Positions 42,198 to 51,063 of a stretch of DNA of 51,491 bases are shown here, in pieces (position 1 is the stretch's first letter; each line of letters opens with the position of its first letter). The position numbers and the translations under genes are program-made. The stretch lies in NCBI RefSeq assembly GCF_045062745.1, contig NZ_JBJGED010000045.1, positions 1 through 51,491 on the forward strand, written 5' to 3'. The notes under the pieces were generated by a model. It saw only the letters and a program-made list of their open reading frames with translations, was not told where the DNA came from and searched no databases. The DNA comes from Paenibacillus_AA sp045062745. GTDB lineage: Bacteria; Bacillota; Bacilli; Paenibacillales; NBRC-103111.

Positions 42198-44450
42198 TCA
42201 TCGGTTCAATTGTTTGCGGTACTCGCTCGGGGAGATTCCGAAATGCTTCTTGAACGTGCTGGTGAACGTGGAGGCATTCAAGTACCCGGTCTTCTCGCTG
42301 ATCTCGGAGATGGACAGGTCGGGGTTCTGCAGCATCCGCTTCGCATGGTGCAGCCGTACTTTGTTCAAGTACTCGACGAAGTTCACCGAGAACGTACGCT
42401 TGAAGAAGCTGGAGAAGTACTTCGGCGTTGTCTGCAGCCTCTCGGCCATATGGTCGAGGTGCAGGTTCTCCATGTAATGAGCCTCGATATATTGCGAGAC
42501 GGCGGCGGGATCCAGCTTGCGCTTCGCCTCGGACTTGGCCGTCGTCTCCGCGATGGCACGGGCGGTGCCGACGAGCGCCTCGCGGATCTCCGGCGCGCCG
42601 GCCGGCGGTTCGAGCTGGCGGAAGAACGCCTTCTCCAGGGCGACGAACCGCTTGGCCTCCTTGCCGTTCGCATCCGCTTGCTTCAGCAGCTCGTAGAAGA
42701 TCGTCCCCGCGACCGCAACGAGCTGCCGGCGATGCACGCGGAGCTCTTCATTGCGGCGGACGATCGCCTCGATGATCTGTACGCACGCGTCCACGTTGCC
42801 GACGACGAGGCATTGGGACGCCTTCTCGATCTCGTCGAGGGGCGCATAGACCTTCCACGTCGCCTGGATCGTCTGGTAGTCGATGACCGCCTCCGTGGAG
42901 TCCAGATGCCGGTAGGCGAAGCCGTCCGTCACGTCCTGGAACGCCTTGGCCACATGCGCGGCCTCCGAGGTGAACGCCCGGCTCACGGCCGACTCGGCGG
43001 CGAGGCCCCGCCAGATGTCGCTCATCGCATGCCGCAGCACGACATGCAGCTGCCGGAGCACCGTCTCGCGTTCAGAGAGCCGGGGGATTCCGATCACCGC
43101 GACCATGAAACCCGGCTCCAGCGGGAACAGGCCGTAAGCGTCGAACTGGCGGCTCAGCTCAGCCTCCAGGAACGGCGCGTCCTCCGAGGCCCCGGCATGG
43201 GTGTCGGCACGGGTGTCGGCATCCGCCGGACGAGGCGGGAGCCTCAGCGCCGCGAGGACGAAGAAGCGATGCTCGTAGAAGGCCGGGTAGTCGCGCTGCA
43301 GCCGCTGCTCCAGCTCCCGGCCGCCCGACAGCCCGTGCAGCGCCTCCAGGAACGCGGCCTTCCGCAATTCGGCCCGCACCATGCCCATCTGATGCTTGAT
43401 CGACTCGTTCTCCTCCTGCATGCGTACGATGCCTGTCCGGATGTTGCCGTAATCCGCGCCTCGCAGCTCCCGCCCGGTGATGAGCTTCACGATGTGGCGC
43501 ACCGGCCGGTACAGATACAGGCTGAGCACCGCCGAGAGGAGCAGGGCGAACGCGATCGCCACGAGCATGATCTGCACGTTCGCGTCCCGGACGTCTTTCA
43601 TGTTCGCGAACAGGTACGGCGCTTTGTGAATATAAACAAATCCATTATAGTCCGATTGGAAAATCTGGTAAACGTAATCTTTATTTTTAAGCGTCGTCTC
43701 CGCCTGCGTCCCGAGGTTGAGCTCCCTGAGCGTGTCGAACAGACTCCAGTTCGGATCCGTATTCAGAATGACGTTGCGGTTCTCATCCATAACGATGAGC
43801 GACGTCCCTTGCATCATCGCGTCTTCGTTCACATGCTCGAGCAGCTTGTCGATCTTCAGGAAGACGAGGACGTTCAGGTCGGAGATCTGCGTACTCCCGA
43901 GGACAGGAATCAGCTTGCGGCCGACGCCCGTATTCACGTTCGTGTAAGCGTCCGTCGAGAATACCCGGAGCGGATGCTTCGTGTTCGTGAGCGACAGCCA
44001 GAACTCCGCATTGTAATTCGGATTGGCATATTGGCGCTGCAGCAGCTCCTTCAAGGAGATTGTGCCCTGCGTCGTAATCGCCAGATCCGACCCCTGGTGG
44101 AAGATGACCACTTCCTCGATATAGTCGATCGAGCTGACCAGCGAGCGTACGTTCAGGTAAGAAGAGTAAGCTTGATTCAAGTCCACCAGCCCGTCGCTTT
44201 TCCACGCATTGTACGAGAGCATCTGAATCGAATACAAAATGTCGTTAATATTTTTGAAGCTGTCGTCGAACAGGCGGATCATGTTCTTCACGACGAGCTT
44301 GTTGTTTTCGCTCACTTGTTGGTAGATGCCGGTGATGGAGTTCCGGTACACCATATAATTGGCGATGAACATCGTGACGGCTACGAGGAGCAGCGCCATG
44401 AAAATACGCAGCAGCGCCTTGTTGACGATGGTTCTGATTTTGGGCAGCAT
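42198..44450 (-). CDS. Membrane-anchored AraC-family sensor/regulator (second copy)
   Basis: A 750-residue protein of the same design as the one at 18.7 kb: a transmembrane helix at about 14-34, a cache-like extracellular sensor to about 295, a second transmembrane helix (about 298-318), a linker domain and a C-terminal AraC helix-turn-helix pair (MENLHLDHMAERLQTTPKYFSSFFKRTF, FVEYLNKVRLHHAKRML, GYLNASTFTSTFKKHFGISPSEYRK). It sits between the permease genes and the dehydrogenase, so it probably controls its own operon in response to the transported sugar. Confidence 0.9.
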   Translation of the reverse strand: MLPKIRTIVNKALLRIFMALLLVAVTMFIANYMVYRNSITGIYQQVSENNKLVVKNMIRLFDDSFKNINDILYSIQMLSYNAWKSDGLVDLNQAYSSYLNVRSLVSSIDYIEEVVIFHQGSDLAITTQGTISLKELLQRQYANPNYNAEFWLSLTNTKHPLRVFSTDAYTNVNTGVGRKLIPVLGSTQISDLNVLVFLKIDKLLEHVNEDAMMQGTSLIVMDENRNVILNTDPNWSLFDTLRELNLGTQAETTLKNKDYVYQIFQSDYNGFVYIHKAPYLFANMKDVRDANVQIMLVAIAFALLLSAVLSLYLYRPVRHIVKLITGRELRGADYGNIRTGIVRMQEENESIKHQMGMVRAELRKAAFLEALHGLSGGRELEQRLQRDYPAFYEHRFFVLAALRLPPRPADADTRADTHAGASEDAPFLEAELSRQFDAYGLFPLEPGFMVAVIGIPRLSERETVLRQLHVVLRHAMSDIWRGLAAESAVSRAFTSEAAHVAKAFQDVTDGFAYRHLDSTEAVIDYQTIQATWKVYAPLDEIEKASQCLVVGNVDACVQIIEAIVRRNEELRVHRRQLVAVAGTIFYELLKQADANGKEAKRFVALEKAFFRQLEPPAGAPEIREALVGTARAIAETTAKSEAKRKLDPAAVSQYIEAHYMENLHLDHMAERLQTTPKYFSSFFKRTFSVNFVEYLNKVRLHHAKRMLQNPDLSISEISEKTGYLNASTFTSTFKKHFGISPSEYRKQLNR

Positions 44451-44521
44451 GGCCCCACCCCCAATTAGAATCCCGAAACATGTTGCCGGGTGTGCCTACT
44501 CCCTATTCGACACAAACCGGC

Positions 44522-45397
44522 TCAACCCTTCTCCGCACCCAACATTACGCCTTTGGCAAAATATTTCTGCGCAAACGGATAGATCAGCAGCACCGGCACC
44601 ATGGACACGAAAATCGTCGCGTTTTTCATCGATTGGGGGGTAATCGTGGACTTGTCGATCAGGCTCGTCTCCTGGACGGTGTCGAACATGAGCATCTCGC
44701 GGAGCACGACTTGCAACGGATACAGATGCGGATCGTTCAGGTAGATCATCGGGATAAAGAAGCTGTTCCAGTGCCCCATGAAGTAGAACAGGCCGATGGA
44801 GGCCAGCGCCGGCTTCGACAGCGGGATGATGATGTTGAACAGAATGCGGTATTCGGAAGCGCCGTCGATGAGCGCCGATTCCCGCAGCGAACCGGACATG
44901 GACTCGTAGAAGCTTTTCAGAATGAGCAGCTCGACGGTCCAGATTGCATTCGGGATGACGATCGCCCAGATCGTATCGATCATGTGCAGCTTCTGCACGA
45001 TTAAATACGTCGGGATGATACCTCCGGTCAAGAACATCGTCAGCACGATTGCGATCATGAAGAACTTGCGGCCAAAAAAGCCAGGGCGGGACAACGGATA
45101 AGCCGCGACGGCGGTCATAAGCAGGTTGATGAACGTCCCGAGGCCGGTATACAGGATCGTGTTCCAATAAGCCCGGGGAATCTTGGGATTCTCGATAATT
45201 TGCTTATACGCTTCGATGTTGAAGCCCTTCGGCCACAGGAACACCCGGTTCTGCACGATGGAGGCCGTATCGCTGAACGAGATCGCGACGATATACACGA
45301 CCGGATAGATCGTCACGATGCCGATCAGGGTGAGCACCACGATCAGGACGGCGTCGAACAGGGTGAACTTCCGCTCCAGGGCGCTTGATCTTACCAT
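44522..45397 (-). CDS. Sugar ABC transporter permease (MalG/LplC type)
   Basis: A 291-residue membrane protein with six hydrophobic segments and the EAA loop SGSLRESALIDGASEYRILFNIIIPLSKP. ATG 45397 overlaps the stop of the other permease (ATGGTAA, shared 7 bases) and follows GGGAGGAAGAGG; upstream in-frame codons belong to the shadow of the preceding gene. Pairs with the next entry; no ATPase gene is near, so MsmX is the probable motor. Confidence 0.92.
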   Translation of the reverse strand: MVRSSALERKFTLFDAVLIVVLTLIGIVTIYPVVYIVAISFSDTASIVQNRVFLWPKGFNIEAYKQIIENPKIPRAYWNTILYTGLGTFINLLMTAVAAYPLSRPGFFGRKFFMIAIVLTMFLTGGIIPTYLIVQKLHMIDTIWAIVIPNAIWTVELLILKSFYESMSGSLRESALIDGASEYRILFNIIIPLSKPALASIGLFYFMGHWNSFFIPMIYLNDPHLYPLQVVLREMLMFDTVQETSLIDKSTITPQSMKNATIFVSMVPVLLIYPFAQKYFAKGVMLGAEKG

Positions 45398-46356
45398 AAT
45401 CCTCTTCCTCCCGCTTTCTTGCTGATCGCATTCGAGAGCAGCAGCATGCACAGGGCGATGAGCGACTCGAACAGGCCTACCGCGGCCGCGTAGCTGTAGT
45501 TCGTCTCCAGCAGCCCCTTGCGATATACATACGTCGAGAACACGTCGGCCACTTCATACGTCATCGGATTGTAGAGGAGCAGCACCTTTTCATACCCAAT
45601 GCGGAACATGGAGCCCGACTTGATGATGAACAACACGAGAATGGTCGGCATGATGCTCGGAATCGTAATGTGCCGGATCATCTGGAACCGGGTCGCGCCG
45701 TCGACCTTGCCGGCTTCGTACAGCGTAGGATCGATGCCCGCGATCGCGGCCAAGTAGATGATCGACTCGAACCCCATGTGCTGCCAGATATCGGAGGCGA
45801 TATAGACGGTCCGGAACCATTCGGGAGCGGCGAGGAAATAAATCGGCTGCAGCCCGAGCGCCTTGAGCGCCTCATTCAGCAGACCGTGCGTCGGCGACAG
45901 GAAGTCGATGATCATGCTGCTGATAATGACGACGGAGAGGAAGGACGGCAAGTAGCTGAACGTCTGGATCGTCTTCTTGAACTTAACGTACCGGATCTCG
46001 TTCAGCAGGATGGCGAATACGATCGGGAACGGAAACGTCCACAGCAGCGTGAACAAGCCGAGCAGAAGCGTATTCTTGAACAGCAGCCAGAAGTCGGGGC
46101 TGTCGAAGAAGCGGCGGAAATGCTCGAGGCCGACCCAGTCGCTGCCGAGAATGCCTTGATAGACGCTGTAGTCCTTGAACGCGATGATCAAACCGTAGAT
46201 CGGCCCATAACGGAACAAGATGAAGAACACGATACATGGGATGAATAAAAGGAGCAGTTGGCGGTCCCGGACCACATGGCGCCAGATGGCTCTAGCGCGG
46301 GAGACGGGAGCGCGATGGGCGGGCCCTTGTGTTAGATGAGGCTGTGTCGATGCCAT
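45391..46356 (-). CDS. Sugar ABC transporter permease (MalF/LplB type)
   Basis: A 321-residue membrane protein. The N terminus is cytoplasmic and basic, followed by six helices; the EAA-type loop reads DPTLYEAGKVDGATRFQMIRHITIPSIMP. RYGPIYGLIIAFKDYS is typical of LplB-like permeases. ATG 46356 follows AAGGAGG; the frame is open further upstream through the intercistronic hairpin without conserved sequence. Confidence 0.92.
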   Translation of the reverse strand: MASTQPHLTQGPAHRAPVSRARAIWRHVVRDRQLLLLFIPCIVFFILFRYGPIYGLIIAFKDYSVYQGILGSDWVGLEHFRRFFDSPDFWLLFKNTLLLGLFTLLWTFPFPIVFAILLNEIRYVKFKKTIQTFSYLPSFLSVVIISSMIIDFLSPTHGLLNEALKALGLQPIYFLAAPEWFRTVYIASDIWQHMGFESIIYLAAIAGIDPTLYEAGKVDGATRFQMIRHITIPSIMPTILVLFIIKSGSMFRIGYEKVLLLYNPMTYEVADVFSTYVYRKGLLETNYSYAAAVGLFESLIALCMLLLSNAISKKAGGRGLW

Positions 46357-46386
46357 GGGCTTCCTCCTTGCGTGGGATAAGGACAG

Positions 46387-46416
46387 AGCACCCGGGACAG
46401 CTCGGACCCGGGTGCT
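46387..46416 (-). other. GC-rich hairpin between binding-protein and permease genes
   Basis: A perfect 10-bp stem AGCACCCGGG/CCCGGGTGCT with a 10-base loop and no T-run on the minus strand. It parallels the hairpin at 39197-39227. Confidence 0.7.
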
Positions 46417-46453
46417 GCTGGACATACCGATCAAAGCTTAACAGTTTTGCGGA

Positions 46454-48064
46454 TTACTTCGTTTCGTCGTAGCGCTTCTGGGCCGCGTTGAACGCGTCGA
46501 TCATTTTCTTCGCACCCAGCTTATCGACTTGCTGCAGCCATTCGGTCCATTGGGCTTCGCCCATTTCCTTCTTCATCACATACTTTGTGCTGAATTCGTT
46601 CGCGGCTTTGTCGAGTGATGCTCTCAGGTCGGCGATCGTCTTCGTCTCGTCGTCCGTGAACTTCAGGACCGGATCGGCCGGCTCATACTTCTTCGCCTTA
46701 TTGATCTTGTCCTGCGCCTCTTGCTCCTTCTCCGTGAAGTTGAAGTAGACGCTGCGCTTGTCGGGACGGAAGTACATGCCTTCGAGCCACATGCCGTATT
46801 TCGTCTCAAGAACCTTAATATCGACCAGCGGCACGTCCTTCAGCTCCGCATACACCGGCTTGTTGTTCTCGAACTTGAACGTCTGGCCTTCGATACCAAG
46901 GGAGACGAGCTGCGAGCCCGCCGGGCTGGTCAAGTAGTCGAGCAGCTTCAGAGCGACTTCCTTGTTCTTGCCGTTCGAGACGACCGTGCCGAAGTTCGAG
47001 ATCTTAGGCAGCGTCCGGATGTTGCCGGTCGGTCCTACCGGATTCGCGTAACGCAGGTTGTAGTCCGGGATCTGCGCCTTCACTTGATTCGCGAACGAAT
47101 CCAGACGGCCGATCCAGTCGAACGTCACGAACGACTTGTTGTTCGTCGTCATCTTCGCGGTCCAGGAGGCGTCGGTGTCGGTGATGAATTCAGGGTCCAT
47201 CAAGCCTTCGTCATACAGCTTCTTCATGAAGTCGAGCTGGTTCTTGTACTCAGGCGCCGTGTAGGCCAGTTTCCAAGTTTTCGCCTTCTCGTCGTAGACG
47301 GCCGGGAAATCCGCTCCGCCCACGCCCCAGCCGTAAGCCCAGTCGCGGAAAATGTTTTCCTTCGTTTTGGACGCGTACGGATACGATTGCGGGTAAGCCG
47401 CTTTGAGCTTTTTCAAGGCCTCGTAGAACTCGTCGGTGTTCGTCCATTCCTTGATGCCCGCTTTGTCGAAAATATCTTTGCGGTACAGGAAGCCGTGGTT
47501 CACATCGCGGTTCAAACCGTAGATCGGCCATGTATACAAGTTGTTCTTGTCGTCGGACCACGACTTCATCACCCAATTGTTGTTCGCGTCGTCCACATAC
47601 AGCTTTTTGAAGTTCGGCAGCGAGTTCAAGTAGGGATTGATCGGCGTGAGCGCACCTTGGGCTCCCATTTTGTTCACTTCCGCGACGGACAGTCCGTGGA
47701 AAATGTCAGGCAGCTTGCCGGAGGCGACGACCACCTTAAGCTTGTCCTTATAAGTCTGCGAAGAGTATGCCTGGATGTCGAGCTTGATGCCGGTGCGCTT
47801 CTCGATCTCCTTCACGACCATCGAGTTGGGGAGATCCGGGTTGTCGCTGACAAGCATCCATGTGAGTGTAGTCGGCTGGTCCACGAGCGGCAGCTTCAGC
47901 CCGCCGGTATCCCCGGTATTGGCTGCGGCTGCTGTAGGCGCAGCACTTGGCGCGGGGGTGGCCGCGGAAGATCCGTTGTCTTTGGTCCCGCCGCCGCATC
48001 CGGCGACTACAAGGGTCGTCGTCAGCGTCATGGCGGACAGCATTACTTTAAACTTGCGTGACAT
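46454..48064 (-). CDS. Extracellular sugar-binding lipoprotein (LplA type)
   Basis: The 536-residue protein has a lipoprotein signal peptide with lipobox VAGC (Cys23), a Ser/Ala/Pro/Thr linker to about residue 50, and a mature domain typical of large LplA-like binding proteins (EKRTGIKLDIQAYSSQTYKDKL, KLPDIFHG, a YGLNRDVNHGFLYRKDIFDK stretch and a C-terminal VDKLGAKKMIDAFN). GGGAGG precedes the ATG. First gene of the minus-strand operon; a possible promoter TTGACG/TACCAT (spacer 18) reads from 48167. It is similar in size and type to the orphan at 16.9 kb. Confidence 0.92.
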   Translation of the reverse strand: MSRKFKVMLSAMTLTTTLVVAGCGGGTKDNGSSAATPAPSAAPTAAAANTGDTGGLKLPLVDQPTTLTWMLVSDNPDLPNSMVVKEIEKRTGIKLDIQAYSSQTYKDKLKVVVASGKLPDIFHGLSVAEVNKMGAQGALTPINPYLNSLPNFKKLYVDDANNNWVMKSWSDDKNNLYTWPIYGLNRDVNHGFLYRKDIFDKAGIKEWTNTDEFYEALKKLKAAYPQSYPYASKTKENIFRDWAYGWGVGGADFPAVYDEKAKTWKLAYTAPEYKNQLDFMKKLYDEGLMDPEFITDTDASWTAKMTTNNKSFVTFDWIGRLDSFANQVKAQIPDYNLRYANPVGPTGNIRTLPKISNFGTVVSNGKNKEVALKLLDYLTSPAGSQLVSLGIEGQTFKFENNKPVYAELKDVPLVDIKVLETKYGMWLEGMYFRPDKRSVYFNFTEKEQEAQDKINKAKKYEPADPVLKFTDDETKTIADLRASLDKAANEFSTKYVMKKEMGEAQWTEWLQQVDKLGAKKMIDAFNAAQKRYDETK

Positions 48065-48490
48065 TGCTTTGTTCCTCCCTTTTTGTATTCAGGTGCATTC
48101 GGGCTGCGAACCGGATCGCCGTAAGTACGTTTCGTTCATGGTAGCGGTATCGCCGGGGATCCGTCAACATCCTGCCCTTATCCTAGGCGATGGAGGGAGC
48201 TTCGTAAATGAAGCGTTTTCACGAACCTCATGTTTTGACCGTTTTCCTCTCGTGAGGTTGGAGAAACCTTTCAGGATCAACGGTTTGGGCGATGTGGAAA
48301 ATGCTAAACCGGTGGAAAATGAGCAAATTGTCCGTGTGGAATGCGTTTGTTTTGGGAGACGTCTCGTATCGATTCGGGGGAATCTTTGTGTCGATTTCGG
48401 GAATGCTAGACAGATGCCTTGCAACCTTTTCCCGCCTCTCGCGTTTAATTAAGGGAACTTATACCATTAGAAAAGAGTGGAGAGAGAACC
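48065..48490. other. 426-bp divergent intergenic region
   Basis: No gene. It holds the start regions of the sugar operon (minus) and of the exported protein (plus). A cre-like TGAAGCGTTTTCA (48209-48221) is one base short of the consensus spacing and part of a GCTTC/GAAGC hairpin. No strong promoter was seen on the plus strand. Confidence 0.6.
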
Positions 48491-50263
48491 TTGAGAACAC
48501 GCAATTGGAAAACGGTGACGCCTTGGGTACTAGTGGGGGTGCTGCTCGTCTTGTATCTGGTGTCCACCCAGGCGAGCGCCGGCGTCGCGACCACGACGAT
48601 GTCGATTTATCTGAATGAGGACCAGCCTGTGGCGGCCGTCGACGGTCAGAAGTTCGACCTGGACACGCCGGCCGCCGTGAAGGATGGAAACCGGTGGTTC
48701 GTGCCGTTAATGTTTTTGTCGCAGCAAATGGGGTTTGAAGTGAAGTACAACGCCTCAACGAACAGGGTTGAGGTCGGAACGAGCCGAGCGAAGCTCGAGG
48801 TCGATTCGGCTAACAAAGTCGTATATGTCAACGGGGTAGCGTCCCCCTACGATCCGATGGCGAAGCTGGTGAACGAGCGGCTGATGGTGGCGGATTCGTG
48901 GCTGTATGATTTTCTGGGGGCCAAATACACTTACAACACCGCCGAGAAGCGGCTCGAGATTACATATGTGAAGCGCCCTCCGGCGCTCACGAACGATGCG
49001 AACAGCAATTCGAAGCCGGTCGCTCGGTTTACGTTCGCGAAGCCGGTATACAAGATGGGCGAAGCGGTGAAGTACATCGACCTGAGCTATGATCCGGATG
49101 CCGAAGGCTTGTCCTATACGTGGACGGGGAACCAGGAGGCGTTTTATAAGCCGGGTAAACATTTAGTTACGTTGAAGGTAACCGACGGCAAAGGGCGGGT
49201 CAGCGACACCTATTCGCGCTACATCGAGATTGAGAACAAGACGATGTACAACACCGAGATCGACCGGCTGCTGTACACCACCCCTCCGGGCACGATCATC
49301 AAGACCGACTGGCCGCTCTTGTACGCGCGGTTCCTGGAGATCCCGGAGCTGCCGAAGAAGGTGACCGAGGACCGTTCACGGACGCTGCTCATGAGCGACG
49401 CCCCGGAAACGATCGTGGAGAAGGGCATTCTGTACCAGGATACCGTCAATGGCAAAGCCCGCTTGTACGGGTCCCATATGAACGGCATGAACGAGAAGCT
49501 GCAATTCGTCATCATGGCGACCAATTCGACCAACAAGCCGGTTACGATCCGCACGACCAACAAAGGCGAAGTGTACCCGTCCATCTACGCGCATCTGATC
49601 GGGCATCAGGCTTCCGTCGAGTTCCTGCTCGGCGATCGCTATGACGAGAAGCTCACGATTCCGCCCGGGGAGACGCGGGCGTATATCCAGATGCCGGACT
49701 TCCAGCCGGGGCAGGGCGTCAATGTGTTCTACGACGTCGAGACCGACGGGCCGATCAAGTTCTCCTTCATGGCGATGGACGCCGTGATCGAGACGCCGAC
49801 CTCGCTGTATCCGTCGCTGTATAAGCCGCTGCCGTTCGACGGCCATGTGCGCGGGACGTTCCCCGTGTCGGAGAAGCGCTGGGACATCGACGCGAGCTCG
49901 TTCAAGAAGCCTTCGCGTCTCGTGTTCGGCGACAACAAGAGCGACCCGTTCCAGCCGGGGTACGACGTGTTCCGCCAGCAGCAAGTGTTCGAAGACGGCA
50001 ACTACGGCGTCGTGTACAAGATCCATGCGGATAAGCCGCGCAAGATGGCCATCCTGCTCTTGGCCCGCGGGGGCGCGTTCAAGGGGCCGTTCAAGTTCAA
50101 CGGCGAGTTCGTGCTCGCGCCGCCGTCCGGCGTCATCGTCGCATTCGAGCAGATGCAGGTGCTGTACCGCACGACCGGGAACGAGCCGTCGCTCGACATC
50201 GAGTTCACGCCTCCGGCCGGGTCGGCGTTCCCGATGGATTTGATCTTTTATCCGTTGGATTAG
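48491..50263 (+). CDS. Exported protein with copper-amine-oxidase N-terminal-like domain and PKD-like domain
   Basis: A 590-residue protein with an N-terminal signal or anchor segment (about 12-30). It is followed by a Cu-amine-oxidase-N1-like domain (about 40-155: VAAVDGQKFDLDTPAAVKDGN, RWFVPLMFLSQQMGFEVKYN), common in Firmicute surface proteins without any amine-oxidase activity. A PKD-like beta domain follows at about 170-250 (PVARFTFAKP...DGKGRVSDTYSRYIEIEN). The C-terminal 340 residues are beta-rich and not recognised. TTG start with GGAGAGAGAACC before it. No oxidase domain, no SLH repeats. Probably a cell-envelope protein of unknown role. Confidence 0.8.
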   Translation: MRTRNWKTVTPWVLVGVLLVLYLVSTQASAGVATTTMSIYLNEDQPVAAVDGQKFDLDTPAAVKDGNRWFVPLMFLSQQMGFEVKYNASTNRVEVGTSRAKLEVDSANKVVYVNGVASPYDPMAKLVNERLMVADSWLYDFLGAKYTYNTAEKRLEITYVKRPPALTNDANSNSKPVARFTFAKPVYKMGEAVKYIDLSYDPDAEGLSYTWTGNQEAFYKPGKHLVTLKVTDGKGRVSDTYSRYIEIENKTMYNTEIDRLLYTTPPGTIIKTDWPLLYARFLEIPELPKKVTEDRSRTLLMSDAPETIVEKGILYQDTVNGKARLYGSHMNGMNEKLQFVIMATNSTNKPVTIRTTNKGEVYPSIYAHLIGHQASVEFLLGDRYDEKLTIPPGETRAYIQMPDFQPGQGVNVFYDVETDGPIKFSFMAMDAVIETPTSLYPSLYKPLPFDGHVRGTFPVSEKRWDIDASSFKKPSRLVFGDNKSDPFQPGYDVFRQQQVFEDGNYGVVYKIHADKPRKMAILLLARGGAFKGPFKFNGEFVLAPPSGVIVAFEQMQVLYRTTGNEPSLDIEFTPPAGSAFPMDLIFYPLD

Positions 50264-50264
50264 G

Positions 50265-50293
50265 TAGACACCGTACACTGCGTCTGGTATATT
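50265..50293 (+). promoter_or_regulatory. Candidate promoter upstream of a terminator-like hairpin
   Basis: TAGACA, a 17-base spacer, then TATATT, each 5 of 6 to consensus, just after the preceding stop codon. A transcript from here would start near 50300, before the hairpin at 50332. Confidence 0.5.
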
Positions 50294-50331
50294 ATGGGTA
50301 TCGCATAAATTTTCGACAGCGTGAAGCACAC

Positions 50332-50364
50332 GCCGTCTGTTCCTTCGGGAGCAGGCGGCTTTTT
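50332..50364 (+). terminator. Strong intrinsic terminator (UUCG loop)
   Basis: A 12-bp stem GCCGTCTGTTCC/GGAGCAGGCGGC (two G-T pairs) capped by TTCG, followed by five T. It ends the 48.5-kb gene; because a promoter candidate lies upstream it could also act as an attenuator for the next gene. Confidence 0.88.
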
Positions 50365-50400
50365 GTGTTCAAAATCCATGGTGAGGAGAATGTGTATCGT

Positions 50401-51063
50401 ATGGTAATCGATCAACAGGTAGAAGCGTTTATTCAAAAGCAAAGGGAAGGGGCGCGAGGGCAGCGGTTGGAAAGGCTGCAGAAGGAGTTGGTGGGGGAGC
50501 GCAAGCTGTTGGGGAGCGTCTTGTTCCCCGTACTGCAGTCATTCGATGGACTGGTCTTGGAGTACGAGCTCGTGAGTCCTTCGGGGGTAAGGATTTTCAT
50601 TGATGTCTTTTATGAGCCGCTTGGGCTCGCGTTCGAGAGCGAAGGGTATGTGGTGCATGCGGAGGTGATTACGCGCGAACGCTTCTCCTTCGAGCGCTCG
50701 CGGATGCGTGCGATTGCGATGCAGGGCTACAAGTTCATCCCTTTCACTTGGGATGAGATCGAGAAGAAGCCGGAGATTTGCCAGCGGGAGGTCTATGAGC
50801 TGTTGGGTCGCTTCTCCTCCACGCCAGGCCGAGGATTCGCCGAGTTGAGCGTGTACGAGCGCGAGCTGTTGCGCTTCGCCCTCCGGCTCAACCGGCCGTT
50901 CCGGTTGGCAGACGCTTGCGCTTGTTTGGGGGTGGGGGATGTACCGACCCGTAAGGTCATACGCAGCCTGATGGAAAAGAAATTGGTTCTCCCTCTCGGG
51001 AAAGGGAGCATCCGATTTCATGAGTACTTGGTGGACCACAAAGCGGCGCTTCCGTATCTCTAA
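50401..51063 (+). CDS. Small protein with PD-(D/E)XK nuclease-like core and C-terminal winged-helix-like region
   Basis: The 220-residue protein has a charged N-terminal helix (VEAFIQKQREGARGQRLERL). The central part resembles DUF559/Vsr-type nucleases (FIDVFYEPLGLAFESEGY, then RMRAIAMQGYKFIPFTWDEI). The C-terminal 80 residues look like a winged helix (FRLADACACLGVG, TRKVIRSLMEKKLVLPLG). The catalytic lysine is not clear, so activity is doubtful. ATG 50401 follows GGTGAGGAG (50380-50388). No toxin, antitoxin or methylase gene adjoins. I cannot name a function; the assignment rests on pattern only. Confidence 0.7.
   Translation: MVIDQQVEAFIQKQREGARGQRLERLQKELVGERKLLGSVLFPVLQSFDGLVLEYELVSPSGVRIFIDVFYEPLGLAFESEGYVVHAEVITRERFSFERSRMRAIAMQGYKFIPFTWDEIEKKPEICQREVYELLGRFSSTPGRGFAELSVYERELLRFALRLNRPFRLADACACLGVGDVPTRKVIRSLMEKKLVLPLGKGSIRFHEYLVDHKAALPYL

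Noticed and set aside
48209..48221. cre-like TGAAGCGTTTTCA before the sugar operon
   Set aside because: One base is missing between the TG and CG of the consensus, and the site is part of a local GCTTC/GAAGC hairpin.
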